A stretch of DNA of 15,884 bases from JALYYC01 sp039922495 (GTDB lineage: Bacteria; Chloroflexota; Dormibacteria; CF-121). The position numbers and the translations under genes were made by a program. Of the stretch, positions 1-8,102 are shown one piece after another; position 1 is the stretch's first letter, and every line of letters begins with the position of its first letter. The notes under the pieces are model-generated. The model worked only from the letters and a program-made list of their open reading frames with translations, made no database searches and was not told the origin of the DNA. Location of the stretch: NCBI GenBank assembly GCA_039922495.1, contig JBDTEO010000012.1, forward strand, positions 1 through 15,884, given 5' to 3'.

Positions 1-1
1 G

Positions 2-1075
2 CATCCCAACACGATACCCGTGGGTCCCTACACTGGCGCTGGTATGAAGTCGAAACCTAAGCCAAAACCAAAGCCGAAGCCAAACCCGAAACCAGGGCCG
101 AAGCCGAAGCCGAAGCCCAAGCCAAAGCCGAACACCAAGATCCAGCACGTGGTGATCATCGTCAAGGAGAACCACGCCTTCGACAACTACTTTGGTCGCT
201 TCCCGGGCTCGGACGGTGCCGCCAACCTGGCCCTCGCGGCAGACCCGCCGTCATCGGATCATCCACACGACCATGCGTCGTGGTTGAAGCGCGATACCAT
301 CGCGGCGCGAGAGCAATACGACCAGGCGAACATCCCCACCTACTGGGGCTACGCGAAGCAGTACACGCTGTGCGACCGCTACTTCACCGAGGTTGCTGGG
401 CCATCGACGCCGAATCACCTGATGCTGATCGCCGCCGATTCCCCGATCATCAACAACCCGCATTACCGCGACCCAATCAAGCTGCAACCGCCCTTCAACA
501 TCACGTCGCTGCCAGCCAACCTGGCGAAGGCCGGGCTGACCTGGAAAAACTACGGTGGGTACGCGCAGGGCTACATCACGGCGCTCAAGGCCAGTCCCAA
601 CAACGTGACGGCCGACCGCTTTGCTGTCGATGCGGCAGCCGGCAAGTTGCCAACTGTCTCGTGGCTTTACGGCCCGAAGGGCCTCAGCGAGCACCCGGTC
701 GAGTCGGTCCACGACGGACAGGCGTGGACCGCCGCGCAAGTCGCCGCGATCGTCAAGGGCGGCCTGTGGCCCAATACGGTGATCTTCATCACCTGGGACG
801 ACTGGGGCGGCTGGTACGACCACGTCGTGCCACCCGAAGTCGAGAAATGGACCGATGGCACGCAGTTCCGCTACGGCACCAGGGTCGGCTGCCTCGTCCT
901 GAGCCCGTACGCGAAGGCCGGCTATATCTCGAAGGCCCTCCACTCGCACGTCAGCCTCGTGAAGTTCGTCGAGTCAACCTTCGGGCTGCCACCGATCAAC
1001 AGCCGTGACCAGGCCGCGGACGACATGGCCGACTGCTTCGACTTCACGCAGAAACCACTGCCTCCCCCGGCATAG
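2..1075 (+). CDS. Phosphoesterase-family protein (acid phosphatase/phospholipase C-like), 5' partial
   Basis: The reading frame is open to the left edge, so the true start probably lies outside; internal starts are GTG at 20 and ATG at 44. An alternating Lys-Pro tract (about 44-135) precedes the catalytic domain and looks like a wall-spanning or surface linker. A signal peptide or anchor would then lie upstream of the window (inference). The domain matches the phosphoesterase family that includes phospholipase C and AcpA-type acid phosphatases. Visible motifs are VKENHAFDNYFG (Glu codon at 167, Asn at 170), GPSTPNH, and TWDDWGGWYDHV (paired Asp codons at 797 and 800). The Glu/Asn and Asp/Asp pairs correspond to the known metal ligands of the family, and the Ser/Thr of GPSTPNH sits where the nucleophile is expected. 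The C-terminal SPYAKAGYIS and FVESTFGLPP motifs are also typical. It probably hydrolyses phosphate esters outside the cell; the substrate cannot be told. It converges on the kinase gene, leaving 42 bp. Confidence 0.9.
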   Translation, partial: HPNTIPVGPYTGAGMKSKPKPKPKPKPNPKPGPKPKPKPKPKPNTKIQHVVIIVKENHAFDNYFGRFPGSDGAANLALAADPPSSDHPHDHASWLKRDTIAAREQYDQANIPTYWGYAKQYTLCDRYFTEVAGPSTPNHLMLIAADSPIINNPHYRDPIKLQPPFNITSLPANLAKAGLTWKNYGGYAQGYITALKASPNNVTADRFAVDAAAGKLPTVSWLYGPKGLSEHPVESVHDGQAWTAAQVAAIVKGGLWPNTVIFITWDDWGGWYDHVVPPEVEKWTDGTQFRYGTRVGCLVLSPYAKAGYISKALHSHVSLVKFVESTFGLPPINSRDQAADDMADCFDFTQKPLPPPA

Positions 1076-1117
1076 CAGCAGACGCTTCCTCCCCCGATGT
1101 TTCCGGGCAAACGGGGC

Positions 1118-2518
1118 CTACGCGGCCTGCGGAAACTCAAGGCGAAAGGTCGCTCCGGTCCCGTTTCCGGTCGCTAGCGAGAGGCTGCCCCCGTGTGCCT
1201 CCGCAATCGCCCGGCTAAGAGCGAGCCCAAGCCCGACCCCACCCATCTCTTTGGCGCGGGCGCCGTCGAGGCGGGCGAACCGCTCGAAAATCCGCCGCGC
1301 TGACGTTGGCGGAACGCCAGGTCCATCGTCGTGTACATCGATCCGCCAGCCTTGTGCATCACGGATGGCGGCGACGGTAACTACTGAATCTCCCGGTGCG
1401 TGACGAATGGCATTGTCGATCAGGTTGTCGAGGCTTCGCCGGATCAGATCCGGGTCGATCGACATCGTGCCATCCACCGGAACATCGACCTTGACCCGGA
1501 CCGCTCGCTGTTGCGCGGCGGAGGACCAGCGCGCCCCGATCTCCTCCAGGAAGTCTGCGGCGTCGACGGCGACCTTTGCCGGCTTCAGCGCCCCGGCGTC
1601 GGCCCGCGCGAGCATCAGGAGCCGGTCGACGAGGCGGGTCATGTGTTCGACCTCGGTCTCCATTTCGTCGAGCGCGTGCTCGTACTCCGCGGCGGTGCGC
1701 GGGCGGGACCGCGTGACCTCGAGCTCGCTCCGCATGATCGTCAGCGGGCTGCGTAGCTCATGCGAGGCGTCGGCGGTGAAGCGACGCAGGCTCTCGAAGC
1801 TCGCCTCCAGGCGGGCCAGCATGCCGTTGAAGGTTTCGACGAGTTCCCCCAGCTCGTCGGGCGGGACCACGAGGTCGACCCGGCGGTGGAGGTCGGCCTG
1901 GCCGAACGACCTGGCGAGCGACGCGATGCGGCGGACTGGAAGGAGAACCCGACCGGTGAGCCAATGTGCGAGGAACGCCGCACCAACGACGATCAGCACC
2001 GAAAAGATGGCGAGAAACAGGACCAGGCGCGCCAGCGTGGCGTTTACTTCCGCGAGTGGGCGGCTGACGACGAGCACCGCATCAATGCCCTGAGTCGCGC
2101 GCAAGGACTCTACGAAGACCCGGCGAGGGGTCCCAGTGTGATCGGTCGCGTCGAGCAGACTCGGCGACGCTGTCCCGAGGACCGGGGCGGCGAGTCGGTT
2201 GAGCATGGACACAGAAAACACCTGGGCGGGGGTCTGGGTCACCGATCCGTCTTTATTGACGATGGCGACGGCGACGGCGATCCCCTGCTGGGTTTCAACC
2301 GGGAGGTCGCCGCCCCCGAATCGGATCTGCCCATTGATGTCTTCGATCCCGGAGGTAACGGTCGACGCCTGCGAGCGGAGAACCTGGTCGACGCTGTTCT
2401 GCTCGAAGGTGGCGAAGCCGAGGTACAACGCAATGTCGGCAATGAGGATGGCGCCGGCAAGCACCGCGGCGTGGATCAGGGTGAGCTTCGCCCGGGTGCC
2501 ACGCAGCCGGTGCCTCAC
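1118..2518 (-). CDS. Membrane sensor histidine kinase (HAMP-HisKA-HATPase)
   Basis: This 466-residue kinase has the classic two-helix sensor layout. Helix 1 is at about 12-35, an extracellular sensor region at about 36-162, helix 2 at about 163-186, and HAMP at about 187-240. The H-box SHELRSPL carries the phospho-accepting His253. The ATPase domain shows the N-box (LDNLIDNAIRHAP, about 363-375), DDGPG (397-401), FERF (411-414) and GVGLGLALS (427-435). It starts with GTG at 2518, and its start overlaps the stop of the upstream regulator gene in the 4-base string GTGA, so the pair is translationally coupled and forms one system. The short sensor region resembles envelope-stress or metal-sensing kinases, but no ligand can be assigned. 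Confidence 0.95.
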   Translation of the reverse strand: MRHRLRGTRAKLTLIHAAVLAGAILIADIALYLGFATFEQNSVDQVLRSQASTVTSGIEDINGQIRFGGGDLPVETQQGIAVAVAIVNKDGSVTQTPAQVFSVSMLNRLAAPVLGTASPSLLDATDHTGTPRRVFVESLRATQGIDAVLVVSRPLAEVNATLARLVLFLAIFSVLIVVGAAFLAHWLTGRVLLPVRRIASLARSFGQADLHRRVDLVVPPDELGELVETFNGMLARLEASFESLRRFTADASHELRSPLTIMRSELEVTRSRPRTAAEYEHALDEMETEVEHMTRLVDRLLMLARADAGALKPAKVAVDAADFLEEIGARWSSAAQQRAVRVKVDVPVDGTMSIDPDLIRRSLDNLIDNAIRHAPGDSVVTVAAIRDAQGWRIDVHDDGPGVPPTSARRIFERFARLDGARAKEMGGVGLGLALSRAIAEAHGGSLSLATGNGTGATFRLEFPQAA

Positions 2519-3189
2519 CCCGTCGCCTCGAGCCGGTATCCCGCTCCTCGCACCGTGACGAATGGATCCGCCGATCCGGTCGCCGTCAGCTTCCGTCGCA
2601 ACCGGCCCATGTAGACCTCGATCAGGTTGTCACCTCCGCCGAAGTCATAGTCCCAAACATGCTCGATGATCTGAGATCGCGAGAGAAGGCGACCCGGATT
2701 GTGCATGAAGAATTCGAGGATCGCGAATTCCTTCGCAGTCAGTTCGACACGCTGGCCGTTAACCGAGAGGATGTGCGCCGCCGTATCGAGGACGAGCCCA
2801 CCGGCCCGGAGCACGGCTTCGCGATCGGGCAGATGCCGCCGCGCCAACGCGCGGATGCGGGCAATCAACTCCCGGAGCGCGAAGGGCTTGACCATGTAGT
2901 CGTCGGCGCCGGCTTCGAGCCCGGAGACCCGATCGTCCACCGCGTCTCGGGCGGTCAGCATGAGGATCGGCGAACTGACATGCTGGCGCCGCATCTGGCG
3001 ACACAGCTCGAAGCCGTCGATGCCCGGCAGCAAGACGTCGAGCACGATCACGCCGTACGGGACGCTCAGGGCCGCCGCGATGCCGTCGCCAGGCTCGTGG
3101 AAGGCATCGACCGCCATGCCCGACTCGCCGAGACCGCGTTGCAGGCTCGCCGTCAGCCGTCGATCATCCTCCACCAGTAGCACCCGCAT
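2515..3189 (-). CDS. OmpR/PhoB-family response regulator
   Basis: The 224-residue protein has an N-terminal receiver domain: acidic pair Glu7-Asp8-Asp9, phospho-acceptor Asp51 in VLDVLLPG, Thr79, and Lys101 in VKPF. A C-terminal winged-helix DNA-binding domain (about 126-221) shows ELTAKEFAILEFF, HVWDYDF and VRGAGYRLE. It is the cognate partner of the kinase gene it overlaps. The start is ATG at 3189, with a weak GTGAG a few bases upstream. The divergent intergenic region contains two pairs of direct repeats with 11-bp spacing, the typical binding geometry of this family, which suggests control of its own operon and of the secreted peptide gene opposite. Confidence 0.96.
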   Translation of the reverse strand: MRVLLVEDDRRLTASLQRGLGESGMAVDAFHEPGDGIAAALSVPYGVIVLDVLLPGIDGFELCRQMRRQHVSSPILMLTARDAVDDRVSGLEAGADDYMVKPFALRELIARIRALARRHLPDREAVLRAGGLVLDTAAHILSVNGQRVELTAKEFAILEFFMHNPGRLLSRSQIIEHVWDYDFGGGDNLIEVYMGRLRRKLTATGSADPFVTVRGAGYRLEATG

Positions 3190-3210
3190 GCGCTCACTAT
3201 CGCGGTCGGG

Positions 3211-3258
3211 GCTAAAGAATTGCTAAAGACGACCGGACCGAGTTCAGGTCGCGTTCAG
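3211..3258. promoter_or_regulatory. Candidate OmpR-type operator: two 11-bp-spaced direct-repeat pairs
   Basis: GCTAAAG occurs at 3211-3217 and again at 3222-3228. GTTCAG occurs at 3242-3247 and 3253-3258. In both pairs the repeats start exactly 11 bp apart, one helical turn. OmpR/PhoB regulators bind head-to-tail as dimers on such repeats; the pho boxes of Streptomyces (GTTCACC-type) and of cyanobacteria (CTTTAAC-type) have this geometry. The sites lie between the divergent regulator operon and the peptide gene. Binding by the adjacent regulator is inferred. Confidence 0.55.
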
Positions 3259-3330
3259 ATTCGGATGCCACGATGGCGACGCTCGGTTCGCGGACCGGGC
3301 GCAACTCAACACAAGGAGGTGTAAGCAAAG

Positions 3331-3630
3331 ATGAAAATTAGCAGAATTATCGTCGCCGTAGGCGTCCCGTCCTTGATCGCGATCGCGGCAGTGCCGGTCA
3401 TCACGGCAGCGGCCGCTCCGACCTCGACGGCTCCAGTCGCGGCAACGGCCCCGACAACGGCAATGGCGCCGGCCACAGCGCCCACAACCCTCGAGCCGGC
3501 CGATACGACCGCGGAACCGGCCGAGACGGCAGATGCCGCCAACGAACCGGCTGGCGGCGGCCATACGGACGAAGTCGCCGGCGCGACCACCGAGTCGAAC
3601 GTCGACCACCAGTTCGACGGCCAGGAGTAA
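3331..3630 (+). CDS. Small secreted Ala/Thr/Pro-rich peptide of unknown function
   Basis: The 99-residue product begins with a basic end (MKISR) and a hydrophobic core to about residue 22. An Ala-rich stretch at 25-29 offers AxA signal-peptidase sites, so export is likely. The mature part is low-complexity Ala/Thr/Pro/Glu without cysteine. It ends in a distinct acidic tail with GGGHTDE, then NVDHQFDGQE. A strong SD (AAGGAGGT, 3313-3320) lies 10 bases before the ATG. It faces the two-component operon across a region with regulator-type direct repeats and is followed by a strong hairpin. From memory, similar short exported peptides ending in GGH..D..DHQF.G.E occur in actinobacteria-like genomes; this recollection is unchecked. 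It could be a target of, or ligand for, the neighbouring sensor kinase. No function is assigned. Confidence 0.8.
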   Translation: MKISRIIVAVGVPSLIAIAAVPVITAAAAPTSTAPVAATAPTTAMAPATAPTTLEPADTTAEPAETADAANEPAGGGHTDEVAGATTESNVDHQFDGQE

Positions 3631-3646
3631 CCCCCGACCAACATAC

Positions 3647-3687
3647 CTCCCCGCGAGCCCCGGATCTTCCCTCCCGCTCGCGGGGAG
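3647..3687 (+). terminator. Strong stem-loop after the secreted-peptide gene
   Basis: CTCCCCGCGAGC (3647-3658) pairs perfectly with GCTCGCGGGGAG (3676-3687): a 12-bp GC-rich stem with a 17-base loop, 16 bases past the stop codon at 3630. The downstream bases (TCTCACTT) form only a weak pyrimidine tract rather than a T-run, so it may be an imperfect intrinsic terminator or an RNA-stabilising hairpin. The rest of the 3631-3786 gap shows no other clear element. Confidence 0.55.
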
Positions 3688-3786
3688 TCTCACTTCCCCC
3701 GTAGCTCCCCGAAACTCCCCCAGACTTGAATTCCCGTAAGGCGATTCGCAACGTTGCCGTTTCCGACCCGCCCGGACGTTGAATGA

Positions 3787-5016
<1,230 letters not shown>

Positions 5017-5817
5017 TCAGTCCCTGTAGCGGGCCGCCAGGGTTGCCTTGTTGCCTCCCATCATCAGGTTGCGTTGTTCGTCGTGTGTCGCGTTGATACG
5101 CTCGGCGTCATCCAAACCTGGGATGCAAACGACTTCCCCGGCCTCGAAACCTTTCAAGGTGGCCTTCGCGACGTCGTCCGCGCTCATCGACCCGGGCAAC
5201 GGACCGCCGAGCCCGGCGACGGCATGAAACTCGGTCGCGACGATACCAGGACAGACGACCATCGCCCTGGCACCCGTGCCGGCTAACTCCGCGGCCAGCA
5301 ACTGGGTAAAGACCACGATGAAGGCCTTGGCGCCGGCATAGGTCGCCCGCGCCGGCAGCGGATTGACCGGGAGCGAACCCGAGAAGGCCAGCAGCGAGGC
5401 GACGTTGATGATGCCGCCCGAGCCTCGCTTCAGCATCCCCGGAACGGCGGCCCGGGACAGGAGCGTGACCGCCCGCACATGGAGCCCGATGAGGTCATCG
5501 GCCATCTGAGGATCGAGGTCCTTGAACGGCCGGTAGCCCGCAAACCCCGCGTTGTTGACCACGAGTCCGAGCTGGTCATCGGACTCGATCGCGGCCGCGA
5601 CGCGGTCGAGGTCGTCCGGTTTCGTGAGGTCGGCTCGGAGAACATCGACGGAGACCTTGTGCTGGGCGCTCAGGGATTTCTGGAGCTCCTCGAGCCGGTC
5701 CCGGCGGCGCGCGACCAGCACGAGGTCATCACCCCGCGCGGCCAGCGCCCTTGCCAGGGCGGCTCCGATTCCCGCCGAGGCGCCGGTGATCAGCGCTCGC
5801 CGTCCACGCCGTTCCAT
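5017..5817 (-). CDS. Short-chain dehydrogenase/reductase (SDR)
   Basis: A 266-residue classical SDR using NAD(P)H; the substrate is unknown. Counting from the ATG at 5817, the cofactor-binding motif TGASAGIG is at 11-18, LVARRRDRLEEL follows strand 2, and NNAG is at 88-91. The catalytic residues are Ser141 (NVAS) and Tyr160/Lys164 (YAGAK). The Ser-Tyr interval looks a few residues longer than usual. Arg residues after strand 2 favour NADPH over NADH (inference). An in-frame ATG at 5868 would add 17 residues that do not look like SDR sequence and has no SD, so 5817 is preferred. The stop codons of this gene and the convergent cyclase share the palindrome TGATCA with no intergenic base. Confidence 0.92.
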   Translation of the reverse strand: MERRGRRALITGASAGIGAALARALAARGDDLVLVARRRDRLEELQKSLSAQHKVSVDVLRADLTKPDDLDRVAAAIESDDQLGLVVNNAGFAGYRPFKDLDPQMADDLIGLHVRAVTLLSRAAVPGMLKRGSGGIINVASLLAFSGSLPVNPLPARATYAGAKAFIVVFTQLLAAELAGTGARAMVVCPGIVATEFHAVAGLGGPLPGSMSADDVAKATLKGFEAGEVVCIPGLDDAERINATHDEQRNLMMGGNKATLAARYRD

Positions 5818-5908
5818 CCGGCTCAGGCTACTGGACAGCGCTGTAGTAGCGAGATCGTTGCATCGCATTGCCCACGCGCGACCGAACTTGCTTCGGAGTG
5901 CATTCCAA

Positions 5909-5937
5909 TCACCCGCGCCGCCTCTTCATGGCGTCTA
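5909..5937 (+). promoter_or_regulatory. Candidate ECF-sigma promoter of the AMIN-like gene
   Basis: TCACCCG (5909-5915) and GGCGTCTA (5930-5937) are separated by 14 bases. The same two blocks at the same spacing occur upstream of the ECF sigma gene at 8064-8092. CGTC-type -10 elements are common for ECF sigma factors. Transcription would begin near 5944, giving a leader of about 50 bases that contains the SD AGGAGG. Recognition by the nearby sigma factor is inferred. Confidence 0.55.
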
Positions 5938-5995
5938 AGTCTGTGAACGGCCCCAGTGACCGTGAACGCACCGGACTCATAGGAGGAAACAAATC

Positions 5996-6715
5996 ATGCG
6001 CCGCTATCTGCTCCTCGCCTTCGCCGCCGCCACCGGAGCCGCGGGCCTTTCCGGCATCGTTACGGCGTCCGCCGACAGCGCCTTCAGTTGCGCCGCCCAG
6101 TCAGGCGGCGTCGCCGGCGTTCCGGCGACCGTTTCGGCCGTGCGTGTGGCCCACCACAACGGCTACGACCGCCTGGTCTTCGAGTTCGCGGCCTCCGCGT
6201 CGGGAGCCGTTCCCGCCTACCAGCTGACGCCGCAATCGTCCTCGCACTTCACGCGTGACGCCAGCGGGCAACTTGTCACCCTCCAGGGATCGGCCGGCAT
6301 CCGGGCCGTCTTCCGCAATACCACCGTGGGAAGCGGCGTGCCTGGCGACATCAAGGCGGGGCTTCCGGCCATCCGCGAGGTGGCGAATATCGGCGACTTC
6401 GAGCGCGTCACGAGCTACGGCATCGGGCTTTCGAGCGGTGCCTGCTTCCGGGTTTCTGAGCTGACCGGCCCCAGCCGGGTCGTGATCGACGTCCAGACGG
6501 CGCCCGATGCGGCCCCGGCCAGCGCGACCACGGCGCCGAGCGTTGCAGCCACCACCGAGACCTCGGACGTCACCCCGTCGGACCTGGCCACCACCGGACA
6601 CCCGCAAATGCCCGCCCAGCCGGCTGGCCTCCCCCTCACCCAGATCGCCCTTGGACTGCTGGTCCTGGCCGGCGGCCTGACACTCGCCGGCCTCCGGCTG
6701 ATCGCGAGGCGGTAG
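5996..6715 (+). CDS. Secreted AMIN-like domain protein with C-terminal envelope anchor
   Basis: The 239-residue protein starts at ATG 5996 with a strong SD (AGGAGG, 5981-5986). A signal peptide (1-26, cleavage likely near TASA-D) precedes one AMIN-like domain (about 30-167). The domain has GYDRLVFEF (57-65), VPAY (72-75), RDASGQLVTLQGSAG (87-101), IGDFE (132-136), SYGIGLS (140-146) and ACFRVSEL (149-156). Cys32 and Cys150 bracket it and are probably a disulfide. A Thr/Ala/Pro linker leads to LATTG (197-201), a hydrophobic helix (217-235) and a final RR, resembling a class-E-type LAxTG sortase signal; otherwise the helix is simply a membrane anchor. AMIN-type domains act in the envelope, often at the wall; this one's ligand is unknown. 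It is homologous to both extracellular domains of the protein encoded at 8636-9826 and shares a promoter motif with that operon. Confidence 0.88.
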   Translation: MRRYLLLAFAAATGAAGLSGIVTASADSAFSCAAQSGGVAGVPATVSAVRVAHHNGYDRLVFEFAASASGAVPAYQLTPQSSSHFTRDASGQLVTLQGSAGIRAVFRNTTVGSGVPGDIKAGLPAIREVANIGDFERVTSYGIGLSSGACFRVSELTGPSRVVIDVQTAPDAAPASATTAPSVAATTETSDVTPSDLATTGHPQMPAQPAGLPLTQIALGLLVLAGGLTLAGLRLIARR

Positions 6716-6735
6716 CCAGGGCCCTCTACCATTCC

Positions 6736-6760
6736 GGCGGAGCGATCCCCCTCGCTCGCC
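6736..6760 (+). terminator. Possible terminator hairpin after the AMIN-like gene
   Basis: GGCGGAGCGA (6736-6745) pairs with TCGCTCGCC (6752-6760) through nine base pairs with one bulged G and a 6-base loop, 20 bases after the stop codon. There is no following T-run, so its activity as an intrinsic terminator is uncertain. Confidence 0.4.
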
Positions 6761-6784
6761 GATGACACCAGCGCCGCGTGTTCG

Positions 6785-6801
6785 GCGAAGACGGTCTTCG
6801 C
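6785..6801. promoter_or_regulatory. Palindrome upstream of leuB
   Basis: GCGAAGAC (6785-6792) and GTCTTCGC (6794-6801) form a perfect 17-bp palindrome with one central base, about 60 bp before the leuB start. It may be an operator for a dimeric regulator or a second hairpin ending the preceding transcript. Nothing in the sequence decides between these. Confidence 0.4.
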
Positions 6802-6861
6802 GGTCGCGCGGCGTTGGTGCTTTCAATCTAGAATCGCCAGTGTTCATGGAGGCCTGCAGAC

Positions 6862-7956
6862 ATTAGCCGCGGCGCCGCGGCTCGCATCGTCGTGCTGCCC
6901 GGTGATGGCATCGGACCCGAGGTCACCGAGGCCGCGCGACGCGTGCTGGGCGCCGCGGCGAGTCGGGCTGGCATTCTCCTGCAGTTCGAGGATGACCTCG
7001 TCGGAGGCGCCGCCCTCGACGCCTACGGCATTGCCCTACGGCCCGAGACGATCAAGCGCTGCAAGCGCGCCGATGCCGTTCTCTTCGGTGCCGTCGGCGG
7101 ACCACGGTGGGATGACGCGGCGCCACAGAGCAGCGCCCGACCCGGTTCCGCACTCCTTGGCCTGCGGAAAGGGCTCGGTCTGTATGCCAACCTCCGCCCC
7201 GTGAAGGTGGATCCGGCGATGGCGGCCACGTCGAGCTTGCGCCCCGAGCGCGTCCGGGGCGTTGACCTCATCGTCGTCCGTGAACTCACCGGTGGCCTGT
7301 ATTTCGGCCGGCCGAAACGCCGCTACCAAACGGCCCGGGGTGAAGCCGCCGTCGACACCATGCGGTACACGGCGGCGGAGGTCGAACGGGTCGCGATCCG
7401 GGCCTTCGAGCTGGCCCGGACCCGGCGACGGCAGCTTCTCTCCGTCGATAAGGCCAATGTGCTCGAGACGTCGCGCCTCTGGCGGTCGGTCGTCGTCCGC
7501 ATCGCGGAACGCTACCCCGACGTCGCCTGCGCGCACATGCTGGTCGACGCCTTCGCGATGGAATTGCTGCGGCGTCCCCAGGCCTTCGATGTCGTGGTGA
7601 CGGAGAATCTCTTCGGCGATATCCTCACCGACGAAGCGTCGATGCTGGCCGGGGCGTTGGGGATGCTCCCGTCCGCAAGCCTGGGCGCGGGCCGGTTGGG
7701 ACTCTTCGAGCCGATCCACGGTTCGGCGCCCGATATTGCCGGGAAAGGCCTGGCGAACCCGATCGGAGCCATTCTCAGCGCCGCCCTCTTGTTGCGTTGG
7801 TCGCTCGACAGGGAGTCGGCGGCTCGGTCGATCGAAACGGCCGTTTCCCAAACATTGGCGTCCGGTCTTCGGACAGCCGATATCGCCGCCGACGGGCAGG
7901 CGCCGGTCGGCACGGAGGCCATGGCCGACGCGATCATCGCGGCGCTGCGCGACTAG
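6862..7956 (+). CDS. leuB: 3-isopropylmalate dehydrogenase
   Basis: The enzyme oxidises and decarboxylates 3-isopropylmalate with NAD+ and Mg2+/Mn2+ in leucine synthesis, in the cytosol. Motifs are LPGDGIGPEV, LFGAVGGPRWD, LRKGLGLYANLRPVK, VRELTGGLYFG (the leucine-type signature, distinguishing it from tartrate and isocitrate relatives), SVDKANVLETSRLWR, and NLFGDILTDEASMLAG with the metal-binding Asp residues, then EPIHGSAPDIAGKG. The length (about 364 residues) is normal for the family. Start: the first standard codon, GTG at 6892, would begin at LPGDGIG and remove the first beta strand. An in-frame ATT at 6862 restores ARIVVLPGDGIG and sits 9 bases after GGAGG (6848-6852), so ATT is the preferred start. 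If only standard starts are accepted, use 6892. No other leucine gene is in the window. Confidence 0.93.
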   Translation: MSRGAAARIVVLPGDGIGPEVTEAARRVLGAAASRAGILLQFEDDLVGGAALDAYGIALRPETIKRCKRADAVLFGAVGGPRWDDAAPQSSARPGSALLGLRKGLGLYANLRPVKVDPAMAATSSLRPERVRGVDLIVVRELTGGLYFGRPKRRYQTARGEAAVDTMRYTAAEVERVAIRAFELARTRRRQLLSVDKANVLETSRLWRSVVVRIAERYPDVACAHMLVDAFAMELLRRPQAFDVVVTENLFGDILTDEASMLAGALGMLPSASLGAGRLGLFEPIHGSAPDIAGKGLANPIGAILSAALLLRWSLDRESAARSIETAVSQTLASGLRTADIAADGQAPVGTEAMADAIIAALRD

Positions 7957-7971
7957 CTGCGCCGCGCAGCT
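7955..7971. repeat. Perfect palindrome at the leuB stop codon
   Basis: AGCTGCGC (7955-7962) and GCGCAGCT (7964-7971) flank a single C and include the last two bases of the leuB TAG. As RNA it could fold as a 6-bp stem with a 5-base loop. There is no T-tract, so a terminator role is weakly supported. Confidence 0.4.
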
Positions 7972-8003
7972 GGACGGCGTTCACACCCGAATTGAAGCCT
8001 TCG

Positions 8004-8050
8004 CGAGGGCACCCTCGCCGCCCGCTTGCGTGGGAGGGTCGGGGAGGGGG
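8004..8050. repeat. GC-rich inverted-repeat segment, possible extragenic repeat
   Basis: GCGAGGG (8004-8010) and CCCTCGC (8013-8019) are inverted around two bases. ACCCTC (8012-8017) can also pair with GAGGGT (8035-8040), so alternative hairpins overlap. A G-rich run follows to 8050. The composition resembles dispersed extragenic palindromes of high-GC genomes; copy number cannot be seen here. It lies just upstream of the sigma promoter. Confidence 0.35.
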
Positions 8051-8063
8051 CTTCCAACCTCCT

Positions 8064-8092
8064 TCACCCGTTGCCAACCCTCGCGGCGTCTA
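8064..8092 (+). promoter_or_regulatory. Candidate autoregulated ECF-sigma promoter
   Basis: TCACCCG (8064-8070), 14 bases, then GGCGTCTA (8085-8092) reproduces the blocks and spacing found at 5909-5937. Transcription would start near 8099, placing the ATGs at 8103 and 8109 almost at the transcript end, consistent with the lack of an SD. ECF sigma genes are commonly self-activated. A housekeeping alternative, TTGCCA (8071-8076) with TACGAT (8093-8098) at 16 bp, overlaps it. Confidence 0.55.
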
Positions 8093-8102
8093 TACGATGG
8101 GC

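Noticed and set aside
1760..2614. Plus-strand open frame opposite the sensor kinase
   Set aside because: It is a shadow frame; the minus strand shows a full HAMP, H-box and ATPase arrangement over the same bases.
5818..5868. Extended N-terminus of the dehydrogenase from ATG at 5868
   Set aside because: The 17 added residues precede the conserved cofactor strand without homology and have no SD.
6629..6643. LPLTQ as an LPxTG-type sorting motif
   Set aside because: The Gly is replaced by Gln and the match is probably coincidental; LATTG just upstream is the better candidate.
7797..8096. N-terminal extension of the ECF sigma frame back into leuB
   Set aside because: The extra 100 codons are Arg/Gly-rich, overlap the end of leuB and the inverted repeats, and are not sigma-like. 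The putative promoter lies inside this stretch.
8071..8098. Housekeeping promoter TTGCCA-N16-TACGAT before the sigma gene
   Set aside because: It is possible but less distinctive than the ECF-type blocks shared with 5909-5937. It is kept only as an alternative because the -10 would overlap the first ATG.
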